Origin: Dichotomocladium elegans
Lineage: Eukaryota; Mucoromycota; Mucoromycetes; Mucorales; Lichtheimiaceae
DNA length: 64,000 bases
Assembly: GCA_025716815.1 (NCBI GenBank)
Contig: JAIXMN010000033.1
Span: 295,678-359,677, forward strand
Reading direction: 5' to 3'
Shown: positions 23,009-34,833 of the stretch, in pieces
Numbering within the stretch: the first letter of the stretch is position 1
How the letters are laid out: every line of letters starts with the position of its first letter
Made by a program: the position numbers and the translations under genes
The notes under the pieces: generated by a model
What the model saw: the letters and a program-made list of their open reading frames with translations, nothing else
What the model was told of the DNA's origin: nothing
The model's database searches: none

Positions 23009-25002
23009 GTAAGTATGTAATCATCGTCTTGCACTCCATCCTTTTCTAAAAGTAGCCTGTTTCGGTAACATGACGGCCACAGCAATGTCAGCGACGTTTC
23101 CAAGAACATGAGTCAAAATCCTTTGTTTTTGTTTGGTTTTGTAAAGTGATCAGTGCGAATGATTTTTAGGCAACCATTGGATCTATATATTCTTCTAAGC
23201 TTGCGGTTTAACGATAGGAGGAGCGACCATAATATTGGACATCACAAACCAAGAGATTCACCTTAGCCACAGTCCACAAATTGCTGTGTACAACATAGAT
23301 ACGTAAAGTTCAATACGCCTTGATGCCACTGTGTTGTTGTTACAGGAGCGACATAACACTTTTGTTCTATCCAAAGGATGTAATAGATCATATAAAAGGA
23401 GACACGGCATAGAATAGGAGAAGAAAACTGAATTTACACTGCCCAAAATTGGTATTATGCCTGGTTTCTCTCATGAAAGTTTCTTCATTCATTCTATGCA
23501 TTGTGCGAATATTTCAATCTATAACAAGCATAACCATTTCTGCTTGCCGCCTACGGGTGCATCTCCCGTTTACAAAGTCTACGTTCACTTCCAATCCCAA
23601 ATAAAAAACGTAAAGCGCGCATAGTGTAGGAAAGATAAAGCTCTACATTTAGTATTAATCGAAGGAGCCAATGACATAGAAGAAGATAAACGAGGATCCA
23701 TAATCTCACTGAGCGTAAGAAGATTAAAAAAAGGGCCCATGAATGCCTTTGCTTGTGTCATCTTCAAACACCTATGTTTAGCAGAAGAGATGATAACCAG
23801 TCTATTACTGTACATAGCTTTCCACAATCGCATGCCATCGAATTCTTTCCTTACGTATTCAACATTCAGAAATCTAGGGTCATTCCCACGCATATCCCCC
23901 CTCAGGCGCAAAGTGTACAGCCAATCTATCGAGGGCAAGTAGCTTTTGTGCGCAGCTACGCACATAACTTGCACTGACCAAGATAAAATGAGATACGTTA
24001 GATCTCAGACCGATGTTCAAGAGGCAGTGGGAGTTGCCAGAGTTGCTTTTGTTGCTGCAGAGTAGCTAGGAATCCATGTTCGTTCAGCCCAGCGACGGGG
24101 TGTTACAGGGTGAAAATGACCCCGACAATATTTTTTAAAGAAGTACCTATTAAAGAATCAGCCAAGTGCGTGGAGCATGGTACCATACAAAGTATCAAAA
24201 CAATCCAGTCCGAAGCCTAATCGCGGCGGATAGCTATACGTAGCAAAATAACCAACCAGGAATGTTACGATGGTTGAAGGATGAGATACTTTGGTACGAT
24301 TGTGTTGTGTCGCATCCACTTGCGATTCGGCATTGTGTACCGACGGTGAAGAGATTGCGGGCAGTGGAGACCTGACAGGAAAGATAAGCCAAGTCCATGT
24401 TTATCCGGCATCAGTTGCAGATCATCCACCTTCATCAAATCTAAATTACAAGGCCCCATTCTTTGCGTGCCGTCTTTGTACGAGTGTACGTTAAAATCAT
24501 CTAATGGTGGTACCCTATAGGACACAACATGTAATAAATATGTAGACTCGCCGAGACAGTTGGTACATGTACCCTGATGACTTTGTCAAAAGTTAAGGTT
24601 TGCAGTACCACGCGTACGTGCTCAGAAACACACCTGCATGACAGGATTCTTCTTTGTGTGCGTATAACTATGATGGTGATGTCTATTTTCCAATTTTAAA
24701 GGAGGTGAAATGTTGCAATGACGGCAATGCATGCGGAATCTCAAGGGGGGGAACTTTGTCGTCTTGTTCCTCCCTCCCCCTACGAATTTGCCACAAAACC
24801 TCCTTAACTATTATGTATTGTGCTGCAGGCGGTGTGCCTTTATGATTTATCAATCGGAAGAGAATGACGAAGAAGGTGGTGATATTATAGCAGAAATGCG
24901 TATGTTTAAGGATAATATAGGTTCGATGGGAAAAAGGAGAGAAAAGATATTTGCATTGTTGGGACGAATGAGGCGAGTGAGTGAAGGAGAGGTATTGATC
25001 TA
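23009..25002. other. Intergenic with second copy of dispersed repeat
   Basis: About 2 kb without a supportable gene. Frames such as 23585-23974 (-) and 24731-25045 (+) are open but have no motif or splice context I trust. The block 23974-24125 is a diverged copy of 18193-18330. Confidence 0.5.
23974..24125 (+). repeat. Dispersed diverged repeat, copy 2
   Basis: Partner of 18193-18330, same orientation, about 5.8 kb away. The best conserved block is around 24064-24095 (CTAGGAATCCATGTTCGTTC and the following AGCCCAGCGA). Extra bases are inserted between the 5' and 3' blocks relative to copy 1. Confidence 0.55.
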
Positions 25003-26262
25003 TTATTTTTGCTCGGCAACCATGTTGCTGATTTCGCCATCCTGAATCTTCTCCGAAAAGGTATCGATCCATCCACGGACCTTCTCGTAAACCATAAATG
25101 TGACGGCCTGGCCTGGCGCCACACGGAGCAGACGAGGTGTCAAACCCTTGTAGAATGCTCGCACACCCTCCTTTTGCAAAATCTCAGTCGTCACTGTCTT
25201 GAAGCGTTCATAGCCGCTTCCGGGTGCACTTGACTTTTGGATACGGGTTTTGATTGTATCGATAGGAGCATTCGAAAGAGGACCTAGCAACACACATGCT
25301 GGATGAGGCTTGCAATGTTTAGTACCAGTCTTCCCTTTCCTCTTACTTACCCATTGCACCCGATACTCCGCCGAGAAGGAGATGCTGGTAAGACGGGAGT
25401 TCGTCAAGGTTTTGTATACGCTTGGCATACTTCTTCATTTCCTGGTAGGCGGTAAAATTGGCGGCCTGATTGGTTGCTTGTCGGAGAGCAGTCAGGGTCA
25501 CACCCTTATATAAGGCTCGAACACCTTCTTCCTTGATAATCGTGTATGCGGCGTGGGGTGCGTTTCGGTATTTCGGAATATCCAAAGGATCGGCCATGGA
25601 GTGGCGTTGGGCCTAGTGCGCACACATACATATACACATGTACATACATACATACATACATCCTTATGAGAAAAGCGACTTGATTCCCCAGTCCAGCAGC
25701 AGCTCCTCACCTGCAAACGGATCTTGATCAAATCCATGGGAGAAACGACTAGAACAGCTTCTGTCGTTCCAGCAGCAAGACCAGCTTGATGGGATCATAG
25801 AATTTGTTTCGTTAGAAAAGTATAAATTAAGATGATTCCCTTAAAATATGCCCTCACCGAAAAAGATGGCAGTCATGCTGTTGTTGCCGTTCTCGTCGGC
25901 CATCCAGGACTTATAAAGCTCAAAGGAGCTGAATCGGATGGCCATTTTAGGGACAATGCCAGAAACAACTGCGCCTAAGCCCTTGTAGAGAGCCCAGAAG
26001 GACTCGTTCCGTATAATCTTGAGTCCTACTCCGGCAAAGCCAAGCTTCTTTCCCTGCAAATGGTGGTGGAATTATGCCCCATGCTCACGATGCTCCCATT
26101 GCTTCTACTTACACCCATGTTCCGGTTCACGTTCTTGGAGAGTTGCATTCTGACTTTGATGGTGTCGAGCGGATGACAGGTGCATGCTTCCATCAGTCCG
26201 GCTGCGCCACCAGCGACAAGGTGGGTGACAAGAGGAGTGGATTTTTTATCGTTTTTGCTCAT
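25003..26262 (-). CDS. SFC1: Mitochondrial succinate/fumarate carrier
   Basis: Exons 26113-26262, 25858-26053, 25711-25784, 25351-25612 and 25003-25283 give 320 residues, the size of yeast Sfc1 (Acr1). It exchanges cytosolic succinate for mitochondrial fumarate, which links the glyoxylate cycle to gluconeogenesis. Three mitochondrial-carrier repeats are visible, each with its signature: CHPLDTIKVRMQ in the first, VSPMDLIKIRLQ in the second and NAPIDTIKTRIQ in the third. Substrate-family wording is close to Sfc1: ALYKGLGAVVSGIVPKMAIR, TTEAVLVVSPM, RQATNQAANF and RVAPGQAVTF. Six transmembrane helices are expected in the inner membrane. The first two introns fall between repeats or at their edges. 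A minus-strand start 56 codons further upstream is open but the ATG at 26262 fits the family. Confidence 0.95.
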
Positions 26263-27817
26263 GATAGACCAATGGGGCAGGGAGAGGGGGAGGAAAAAGC
26301 AAGAAAGAAGACAGATAATAATCGAAGCGTCGCTGCTACTTTTATATAGCCGTAAATGAAAATCCTTGGCGTACATAGAATTTACTGCAGGGCATGATGC
26401 ACGCGACAAGTAAAAGAGCGACTCCCTCACAGACTTTCCTTATGCTATCAAGTGGACAGGAAAAAAAAATGAAAAAGGGGGTTGTAGGTTAAAATCAAGC
26501 TCGCTCTGATCAGAATCTTTAGCTGGGTGCTTATACTGAACGTATCGTTACCCATATGATGTATTGTTGCTTTTTCCTGCTCTCTCTACCTCTCTTTGGC
26601 ACCAATCTTTGATCAGCCTTGCTAAGATGCGTCAGCGGGACCAGGGTACGGCGAGAATTTGTCTAACGTAATCTGTGCCGGATGTACCTGCATCCCTGAA
26701 CATATTAAGTCTTTTTTTTTCTTGATGGGTGACGGTGAATGGAGAGGATGTGGGGGGAGGCGGAATTAAAGGCGTAATGATTTAGTCCTGAAGCGATCTG
26801 CAGATGTACTGCATTGTTGTATAAACAAATAGTCAGCGGCTCTTCCGGGTCTCGTAAAGATCATATGTTTCGCAGGAATGGAATGGCTAATACCGCAAAC
26901 GAATCAATGCAAGTACTTCATGAGTGGATAAGCCGGGAATAGCAGATCATCCTTGCAATAGTGTCTTAAATGACTGGATCACGCCTAACGACTTCCCACC
27001 CCCAAAACCCACCCCCTCGTCCCCCGTCTGGCTTCTGTTGCTCCTTAATGAATTCTATTTGTATCCAGACCTACTGCTCCAATACATTTTTTTTCTATGT
27101 CCGGTTCTCAATGAATGTCCTCTCCTGCAAGGAATATTCCTCTAAGTACAGAAGAGCGCCATGTATCCGTGTTCAGGCCTCCATCGCTCTTTTTTTTCAA
27201 CCCCATGTTGCAGCGATATTATCCTGATCCAGACACAGTGATCCTGGTAAAGAATCCGCACAAACAAACAAAATCAACCTACCAGGAACCGCGATGCAAT
27301 TATCACTGGCTATGAGGATAGTGCATCCTTGGTTACAACCACGTCGCATTTCCAGAGCAAAACATCCTTCTAGCGGGTTGCGCGACTGCGGGTGTTGTCC
27401 AAACCAGAAAAAGTGGCATTCTTCTACGATCCCACAGTTGCCGTATTGAGTCAGTCGATTAGAAAAGCACAGTCCTCGACGGATCGTCGCATGTTTATTT
27501 ACCGAATGTGTCAGATCCACACACACAAGTCGATCCACTATTATCACCGAGGATCAAAAGAAAAACAAACCGATTATCTGTGACGATCCCACAAACAGTA
27601 CATGATGCTCAGCCATCCTCTTTTGCGGTGCTGAGATACGTTCGAAATGGAATCGGATGACTGCAACGCCAGTCGTCTTTACGTTGGACGCGCTGGAAAA
27701 AAGAGGGTATGGTGGTGGCAGCGGCGGGATCTTTTAATGAAGTACAAAAATCCCGTCTCTCTGTGTGTGGATGCAGAACCCGGTGTTTTCTTTTCGAAAA
27801 CCAAAACTTAAACAAAC
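26263..27817. other. Intergenic, divergent SFC1 / SKT5-like
   Basis: About 1.55 kb between the starts of two divergent genes. It contains CT-rich runs near 26580 and C-rich runs near 27000, and no supportable gene. Regulatory sites must lie here but I cannot name one. Confidence 0.5.
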
Positions 27818-28245
27818 ATGACAAGGTGTTCGTCTCAAATTCTTGGGCTTATTTGGTTTGTTTCAACCTGTCTGTCTTTTGTCTTCCCTGTTTTTCCATT
27901 CTGTAGCGACAAGAAGCAACCAAAGTGCGCCTACACGCCTCCCTATCCGTCGGTTATGGCAGCTGTAGAAGCAGAAGAAACAATAGCAACCATCGAGGCT
28001 AGCTGGCAAAAGCATGTCGATCAGAGCCAGCCGAACCTCCGAACCACATACCCTTCTGCTGACACGAGCCATAACAATAGCTCCAGCTCCAGCTCCAGCT
28101 CCAACAACAGCAGCAGCAGCCACGTGTACAACACCTCTGCATCGCTTTTTACATCCTCTTTTGGTAGCATCCAGTCACTCAATGGGGCCCTTCAAGGCAG
28201 AGTCGATAGTCTTCCGCCATTGAACCAACCGAAACACCAGCCGTC

Positions 28246-28276
<31 letters not shown>

Positions 28277-29512
28277 TGGCCGTGTCCAACCACACCCGAC
28301 CAGGTCCAGCAGCTCTGCAAGAGCGTGACCTCCAGCCACGATGCGCAGCGCCAGATCGAGCTGTGCGTCCAGTTGATGCAGCAGGCTAGTCAGCTCAATG
28401 CTTCGGCCGGATCATCAAGCACGCTGGAGCTCGACAAGGCGATCCTCAGGGACGCGCTGCAAACGCACACACGACACATGCTCCGACGCCTGGCACGACG
28501 CGAAGGGCCCCGGGCGATGGACAGTGATGCGAGCCATGCTGCAGTCGAGGCCCAGTTTCTTCTGGGGTCGTGTGTCGGGCAGGGAGCGTTGGGCTTCCGC
28601 AAGAACGCGTTCAAGGCGCTCGAGTGGTACGTTCAGGCCGCGAAGCAGAACCACCGCGAGTCGAATTTCCGAGCGGGCATCTGCCACGAGTACGGGATCG
28701 GGGTGCGCATCGCCGACCCTGCCCGCGCCGTGGCCTTCTTCCACAAGGGTGCGCGGCTTGCGCATGCACCATGCATGTACCGGCTCGGCGTCATCCTCCT
28801 CCGCGGCCGGTGCAAACAGCCGCGCCAGCCTCGCACGGCGGTCTGCTGGCTCCAGCGGGCCGTCGCAGAAAACGATCGGCTGCCCTATGCGCTCCATGCG
28901 CTCGCTATGGTCCAACTCTCGGGCGAATGCTCAGCCACAAGTCTCGTCCCAGACACGACTTACGCTCTCCAGCTCCTCCACAAGGCTGCTCAGATGGGCT
29001 ACGGCCCGAGCCAGTCCAAGCTCGGCGAGTATTACGAAACAGGCCAGTTCGTCGACAGGCCCGACGACGTCAAGTCCATCTACTGGTACACATGCGCCGC
29101 TGAGCAAGGCTGTCCGCATGCCGCCCTCGGCCTCTCAGGATGGTATCTCACAGGATCTACTACGCCAGGCCTTTTACCCCAGTCCGACCGCGAATCCTTC
29201 CTCTGGGCCCAAAGGGCCGCCAACACAACCCTCGAGCCCCGCGATTATTATACCGGCACAAAGGTCATCCGCCAACACATTGCAAATGCATGCTTCACCA
29301 TGGCCCATTACCTTGAAAGAGGTATCGGCGTTTCTGCTCCGAGACAGGATGAGGCAACTCTCTGGTATCAGAAAGCAGCTGCATTAGGCCATCAGCAGGC
29401 CGCAAACTATCTTGAGCGACGCAAGCAAAATACCAGCAACAACAACAAAAGCAAAAGAAAAACTAACACTATCCGCATCAAGAACAAGACACAGCAGTGT
29501 AATATAATGTAA
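27818..29512 (+). CDS. Skt5/Chs4-like chitin synthase III activator
   Basis: Exons 27818-27825 and 27907-29512 give 537 residues. The first exon is only ATGACAAG; the 81-base intron keeps frame, ends in a long T-rich tract and CTGTAG, and if unspliced would insert a hydrophobic stretch. After a Ser/Asn-rich and poly-Gln N-terminus (to about residue 130) there is a helical segment and then some seven Sel1-type repeats (about 220-520), with motifs such as AQFLLGSCVGQG, ALEWYVQAA, SNFRAGICHEYGIGV and WYQKAAALGHQQA. The chain ends in a basic tail and CNIM, a CaaX farnesylation box; yeast Skt5/Chs4 also ends in a CaaX box and activates chitin synthase III. The Bni4-like gene 11 kb away would be its tether. 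The coding part is GC-richer than its flanks. Confidence 0.88.
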
Positions 29513-29953
29513 CATCCCCTTTTATTTCGTATACTATAATATAAACTATATTTTTGCAATCTGTAAACGACGTACACCTTCCCTATCCCCACCCACGCGC
29601 TCTCTCTCTCTTTTTATATTAGATAGATATAAGAAGCCTAATTGTCGGCCTGTTTTTGCTACCTATAAATGAGCCTGCAAGATGTGATGGCAGACACGAG
29701 GTGTTTCATATTGCCTAGAGACAAGAGAGAGGGGAATGGTTGATTCCAAGACCGCAACCGGACAATACCGTATATACGTCGCTCTGTTGACAGATGGCTT
29801 GGAAATGATATGCTTCGTGATCAGCATCGTCGCGCGGCCTGAAAACAATACATGGATTTTTCGATTCGTCTAACAAGACAGCATATGCTATCTATATTAT
29901 TATCGTAAAGGAAATACATCATCTACAGCTATTTACAAGCGAGGTGCTAAGAA
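29513..29953. other. Intergenic between convergent genes
   Basis: 440 bases between the SKT5-like stop and the ferric reductase stop, A/T rich. I see no gene; both transcripts probably terminate here. Confidence 0.5.
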
Positions 29954-31725
29954 TCATAGACCAAAACATTCATTCTTTACAACCCAAATCGATTTCGCAT
30001 TGTTGTGTCGCCTTGCGATATTTCCGCATGTTCGAATCGTTTCATTATGCGCACACACCCCAAGCCCAATGTCCACGTTCGGATACTCTTCGCGAATGTC
30101 CCGGAAAAGAGACTCATAATCAGGCCGACCGACGGATATGAAAACATGATTGTCTTCCAAATCCAACACATCTTGTCTTGTCACAAACACCTTCATGGTG
30201 CATTGAGTGTAAACAAGCTCATGCTTGAGCGCATCCAATGTTTCTAGTGTGTACCTTGCGTGAGTGTTTTTTCCCCTTATTGCCAACATATATAGATATA
30301 TGTCGATACCTCTGTCCCGCATCGTCCACAAAATAATAATGTTCTTCGTCTTGACTCGAGGCGATGGATTCACCACCAATTGTTGCATCGCTGAGATCCA
30401 AGGCGTGATCCCGATTCCCTCAGCCACAAAGATAACCACTTCAAAGTCCCCAAACCATCGGTTTCCCATCAATGGTTGGCCCAGAGGACTACTCATCCTC
30501 ACAGTGGCCGGGCGCTCACCGGCCATTACCATATGGTGAAGCTTTGCCGTCTGGCGTCCTGTGGCGCGGATGTAGAAAGTGAATGTATCATGCCGCGCTT
30601 CTACATGAAACGAGTTCAGGAACACCGACAGATTCTAGGAAGAAACCTACCTCTCTCAAAACGACTCACCGAGAAAGGGTGTGCGTGCAATTTATTGCTT
30701 AGCCACCCTCCCTCGAACGACACGTACGCAAACTGTCCAGGAAGAAACTGCGGTACGGTGAACGCAGGCTGAAGTTGGATCTTGACAATATTCGCAGGCA
30801 ATGCTTTGAACGCCACAATTTTTGCAGGCGTAGTGTGGACGTATTGGATATATTGGTCTCTGAGCCACATGGCCGCGACAGCAAGGTAAAATACCACAAA
30901 GGTCCAATGGTGAATGAATCCCACAACGACCATGGTGAGGAATGCGACCAGGTGTGTGAGGCGGAAGAGGCGATACGAGAGTGTCCGGAGAAGCGGATGA
31001 GATCCAAACGTCAGCAGGCACAGTGAACCGATCATCAGCACGCCTGTCGTGTACCGCACGCTCGAGAAAAGCGTGAGCAATAGTGAATAATCTTGACGTG
31101 CATAATTGCGGGACAACTGGAAACATGCATGATACAGCGCACAAAATCCGCCAAGTCGGGCAAACCAGGCATGCCAGCGGATCGAAGAAGGAAACGACAC
31201 CATAGGCAGCGTCGTGTAGCGCACCGCCAAAGCCACAGCCATCGAGCAATTGACGACCGCCAGCTGGGCGAACCGATTCGCATACTCTTGATGATAGAGG
31301 TCCCTGCTTTCGGAGAAAAGGACGCGATCCCGCGAGAAGATAACAAGACCATTGATCGCAATGAGCCCGCTCACTTGAAGAAATTCGCTCAACGAGAACC
31401 GGGTATCGAGAATGCAGCACTCGAAGAGAAATAGGCGATCCAGGCGACATCGCCAAGCGCGGTTGTACCTGGATTTCGGTATCGCCCAAGTGATAAGGAC
31501 CATGAGCACATACACGCCGGTAAGGCCCATAATATAATGCCATAGGGTTTGGTAATCTCTTTCGTACTGCCCATGGGCTCCTGTCCCATCAGCGTCGGCA
31601 GGCGGTCCAGGATTAGCAGGCACAAACGTGAGCCGGAAATACGCGCCAGTTTGAAGACCGACCACAACCAATAACAAGATCACAGCGGTCATCGCCAACG
31701 ATCGTTTGCTAAATCCTTCCGCCAT
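29954..31725 (-). CDS. Ferric/cupric reductase, FRE family
   Basis: Exons 30670-31725, 30310-30634 and 29954-30243 give 556 residues. The membrane part (to about residue 290) has six or seven helices and the two-haem ligand pattern: His 185 and His 199, and His 258 and His 272, each pair 14 apart. Then come the FAD-binding domain with HPFS (349-352) and the NADPH-binding domain with VAEGIGITPW and a GVCAH segment near the end. Such enzymes reduce Fe(III) or Cu(II) outside the cell with cytosolic NADPH before metal uptake. The first intron is only 35 bases (30635-30669), directly after HPFS. The second, 66 bases, keeps frame, so an unspliced reading also stays open but would break the MRDRETLDAL segment. 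A related NADPH oxidase role is less likely because the domain order and length match FRE proteins. Confidence 0.85.
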
Positions 31726-32107
31726 GTTAGCACATTAGGGTTTTTGAGAGACAAAGAGCAAGAGGGAAAAAAGGGGGTGGGTTATTCCCTTCTCCCCCAT
31801 TGGCCAAAAGACAATAAGTCCTATCTCATGCAAAGCTGTAATTTTTCTTAATTGCTAAAAATAAAGTTTTGCACTGCGGCCAGACGACAAAGTTGATCGC
31901 TATAGAAAATGGCAAACAACAACGGCAACTATATTCCTTAATGGAACCATCTTTCCAGCCCAAAAACTGTTAATGGGTCCAGAAGTTTACTGCGCGCCCA
32001 AGTCTGTATGCAGCTTGATCGGGAGGAGGGGCGAGGGATACTTTATCTAGGTATTTCACGAGCGTGCATATCGCTTTTTGCCTCGAGGGGTTTCGGGTTT
32101 ATGGCAT
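31726..32107. other. Short intergenic, ferric reductase promoter
   Basis: 382 bases upstream of the reductase start and downstream of the PXA gene. I see no gene; no iron-regulatory GATA cluster is obvious by eye. Confidence 0.45.
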
Positions 32108-34078
32108 TCATTTATCCTCGTCTACGAGGTCGGGTATCGCTTTTGATGCAACAAGATCCACCAAGAGAAACATTAGGTGCTTATTGATATATTTGTTTTG
32201 GAGCGGTTCAAGCGTTTCATGAATGTGGGTCTGCAGCTCATTCAGATCGCCAGTGTCAAATAAGGTCCTGCCCAAAATCCCTGAACGCCATACGCAATAT
32301 TTAATCGACTAGTCTCCATGGCGCCTGACGGCTCTTCCTTACCAGGTAAGCACACTGTCAGCATTCGCTCAGCCCGTATACGCATTTCCTCCCTTTCTTG
32401 GTCTGTTGGTGGGGTCCCCTTGCGAATAAATCTCCCATCGGGCCAGAGTAAGTTTCGGCCCAGCTGCAAGTAATATACCAGCTGATCTTCACTCAGAAAA
32501 TGGAGGATGGTTTGCTCTAGGAATCTGAATGTCGTAAGATCATGCGCGCATTCAATTGTCTATGGTTCAGACCGCATCGCTTGCCTTTACTCACTTATCA
32601 ACTAACAAGCCAAAGCCGAGGACCCGTACAAGTGGCCAAAGGAACATGCTCACCATGGCCCATGACCATTGCAGCACAGGCCGATCATCTACCAAGAATG
32701 CGATCCTGAAAAACTCCATCCATGGTTCCAACAGTCGGACATGACGCGTACGCTTGGTATGCTGTGCGACTTGCTGGTACCGTTCCTGAGAACGCGTCAA
32801 CGCTGCCATCAAATACAACCACATGGCCTGCATCGGTGCGAGCATGACCTGTAGAGTAATGTAAACAAAGGAAAAATGACGACGTTCACGCGCATTGATT
32901 CCGTCTAGTGCATCACGTCCAGCGTCCACAAGCTCGTCTCCCTCCTGTCTCCGCATCTCTTGTAGTCGCTCCATGTGGCTAGACAAATCCTTTTCTTTTT
33001 TGTGTCCTATTTTCTCCACAGGCGATGACGTCTGTTGCTGTATCGGTGCTGCTAGTGTTGCAGCTGGTGGCGACGGTGACGGTTGCATTACTGTCGTCTG
33101 TGCTTCTTGAAGAGCCGTAGCGAGACATTCTTCTTTCTTTTTCTCCCTCACGGAAGCATCCGGAGCATGAGATGGAGAGTAGGCTACGGATGCAAATATA
33201 CCCTTTTCCTCAAGTTCTTCCACAAGTGGACCGTACGACTCGAGCAACTGGAGCCATCATTAAATCAGGTACGTGAGCACTGACATCGCCATTCATTCCA
33301 GAAACAAACCTTGCAAATGATCATGTGGATCACATAGGGATCGGCCAATAACTCCACAATGTTGCCGAGTACTAGATTAGCCACGAGCTCCCGTACAAGA
33401 TGCCGGACACAATCGCTGTTATAGTCTCTAGGCTCTAGCACCGTCCTGAGGATCGCATCCGTCAATGCGCGGAGATACTCCTGCTGTTGATGTTCCTGCT
33501 GCTCCGACGGCGAGGTCGGTGGCATTAGCGCAAAATGCGGTTGCATTCCATGGAAGAGTGCTTCGAGTGTCACTGAATGTCCTGCGTGGCTCATGTGGAG
33601 TCGCATTTTCGCCTGGCGGTAGTCTTGATAATGGATTGAGAGAAGATTGGCCGCACTGATCATGATGAGCTCTGTCCAGTCGACCTGTTTATTTTTATTT
33701 TCTTCTCCTGTTAACATATGCCAACATAAAATCTTCCTCTCTCACGCTCCACATACAGAGCCTCCCTGTAATTCCACACAAAAAGAAAATGCTTACTTGA
33801 TCGCAAAGTCGAGTTTCGAGCTGGCGAATTACAAGCGTCAGAAGACGGACAAGCTCTGCTACGAAATCTTGATCATTGGTGACCACACGGTACCATGGAT
33901 GAATGAAATCTCGGACTAGCAGAGCGACGTAGGTATAAAGCTCTGTATCAATCCCCGTGGAACGAGTGATGTTTGGTGGCCCATTCACCCTCCGTGGGTC
34001 ATTCTTTGAGAGCGCTAAAATGTGAGGGAAGAGGACTCGGAGATGGAACGATCGAAGCCCATCGGTCGTTATAGACAT
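32108..34078 (-). CDS. PXA and nexin-C domain membrane protein
   Basis: Exons 33797-34078, 33310-33684, about 32594-33247, 32343-32559 and 32108-32280 give about 566 residues. The N-terminal 220 residues are a PXA domain (RDFIHPWYRVVTNDQDF, RLLTLVIRQLETRL, ANLLSIHYQDYRQAKMR, DPYVIHMIICK). The middle is low complexity and charged. The C-terminal half has an LEPWMEFFRIAFLVDD segment, a membrane-like helix (about 420-440), YYLQLGRNLLWPDG and a helical end typical of the nexin C-terminal region. A PX domain is absent. Known PXA proteins act at endosomes, ER contacts or vacuoles. The junction of exons 3 and 4 is not settled: the family-like reading VDK-TIEC needs a non GT-AG boundary, whereas a canonical 43-base intron would start inside GTTGAT and drop Val-Asp-Lys. 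Confidence 0.8.
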
Positions 34079-34833
34079 GGCAGAGGGTACAGTATTTATT
34101 AAGAGGGTGTGTGTATTATTAAGTTATAAGCGGAAGAGTGGCGAGTCAGCTGAAGAACGTATTGACTCCCTCCTCCCCCCCCCTTTGGTCATGCATGGCC
34201 TTCTCACTTTTTTTGGCAAAAGGAAAATGAAATCTCGCAGAACATATTGATGATCATGTGTACGGTTATCCAACGCTCCCTCACTTGGCTCGCACTCTTT
34301 GCCATGCAGACTCACACAGATATATGTGTGGTATGGGTCAAGGGACCACAGCCTTGGGGGGGGAATACGCTGGCTGAGATGAGCTGAGTTGCCTTGGAAC
34401 ATGCGAGGCACCAACCCAACAATACCTCCCTGAATTTCACCCGTTCTCCCACAACCACGCTGCTTCTTTTGTTTATTGCAGCACCACGGTCAGCAGTGCT
34501 CTGTTCGCATCATTGTAAATATTTACAAACGGCATTTGGATGGTGACATATGATTGGTGGACAAGGAAAGCAGAGATAAACGCCTGATTCCCCAGGTTAC
34601 AGGCATGACAAAATGAAATTTTTCAATGTTCTCCGCTTAGGGTTGGGGGGGGAGAGGGAGGATGGTCGCCCGCCCGCCACACACACAGAGCTCATATGCA
34701 GGCAAAGAGGCCGCCATCCATTGAAACTTTCTTTTTCTATAAAAAAAGGGGGTATGGTCATGATTCGTCGATGAACTGAAGGTGGATGGGATGGATGGAA
34801 AACTGATGGATGGATGGATACAGATAAATCGAA
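34079..34833. promoter_or_regulatory. Divergent region, PXA gene / uL2
   Basis: About 755 bases between two divergent starts, the right half serving the ribosomal protein gene. A short tandem of TGGATGGA-type units occurs at about 34782-34818 just before the uL2 start. I see no gene in the rest. Confidence 0.5.

Noticed and set aside
28398..29387. 329-codon and other long frames over the Skt5/Chs4-like gene
   Set aside because: They are shadows of a GC-rich coding region in other frames; only the Sel1-repeat frame has motifs and the CaaX end.
29960..30403. Open frame running through the second ferric reductase intron
   Set aside because: The intron is a multiple of three, so the frame stays open, but splicing restores the conserved MRDRETLDAL segment.
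30692..31543. 283-codon minus-strand frame overlapping the reductase membrane domain
   Set aside because: A shifted shadow; the main frame has the haem His pairs and transmembrane helices.
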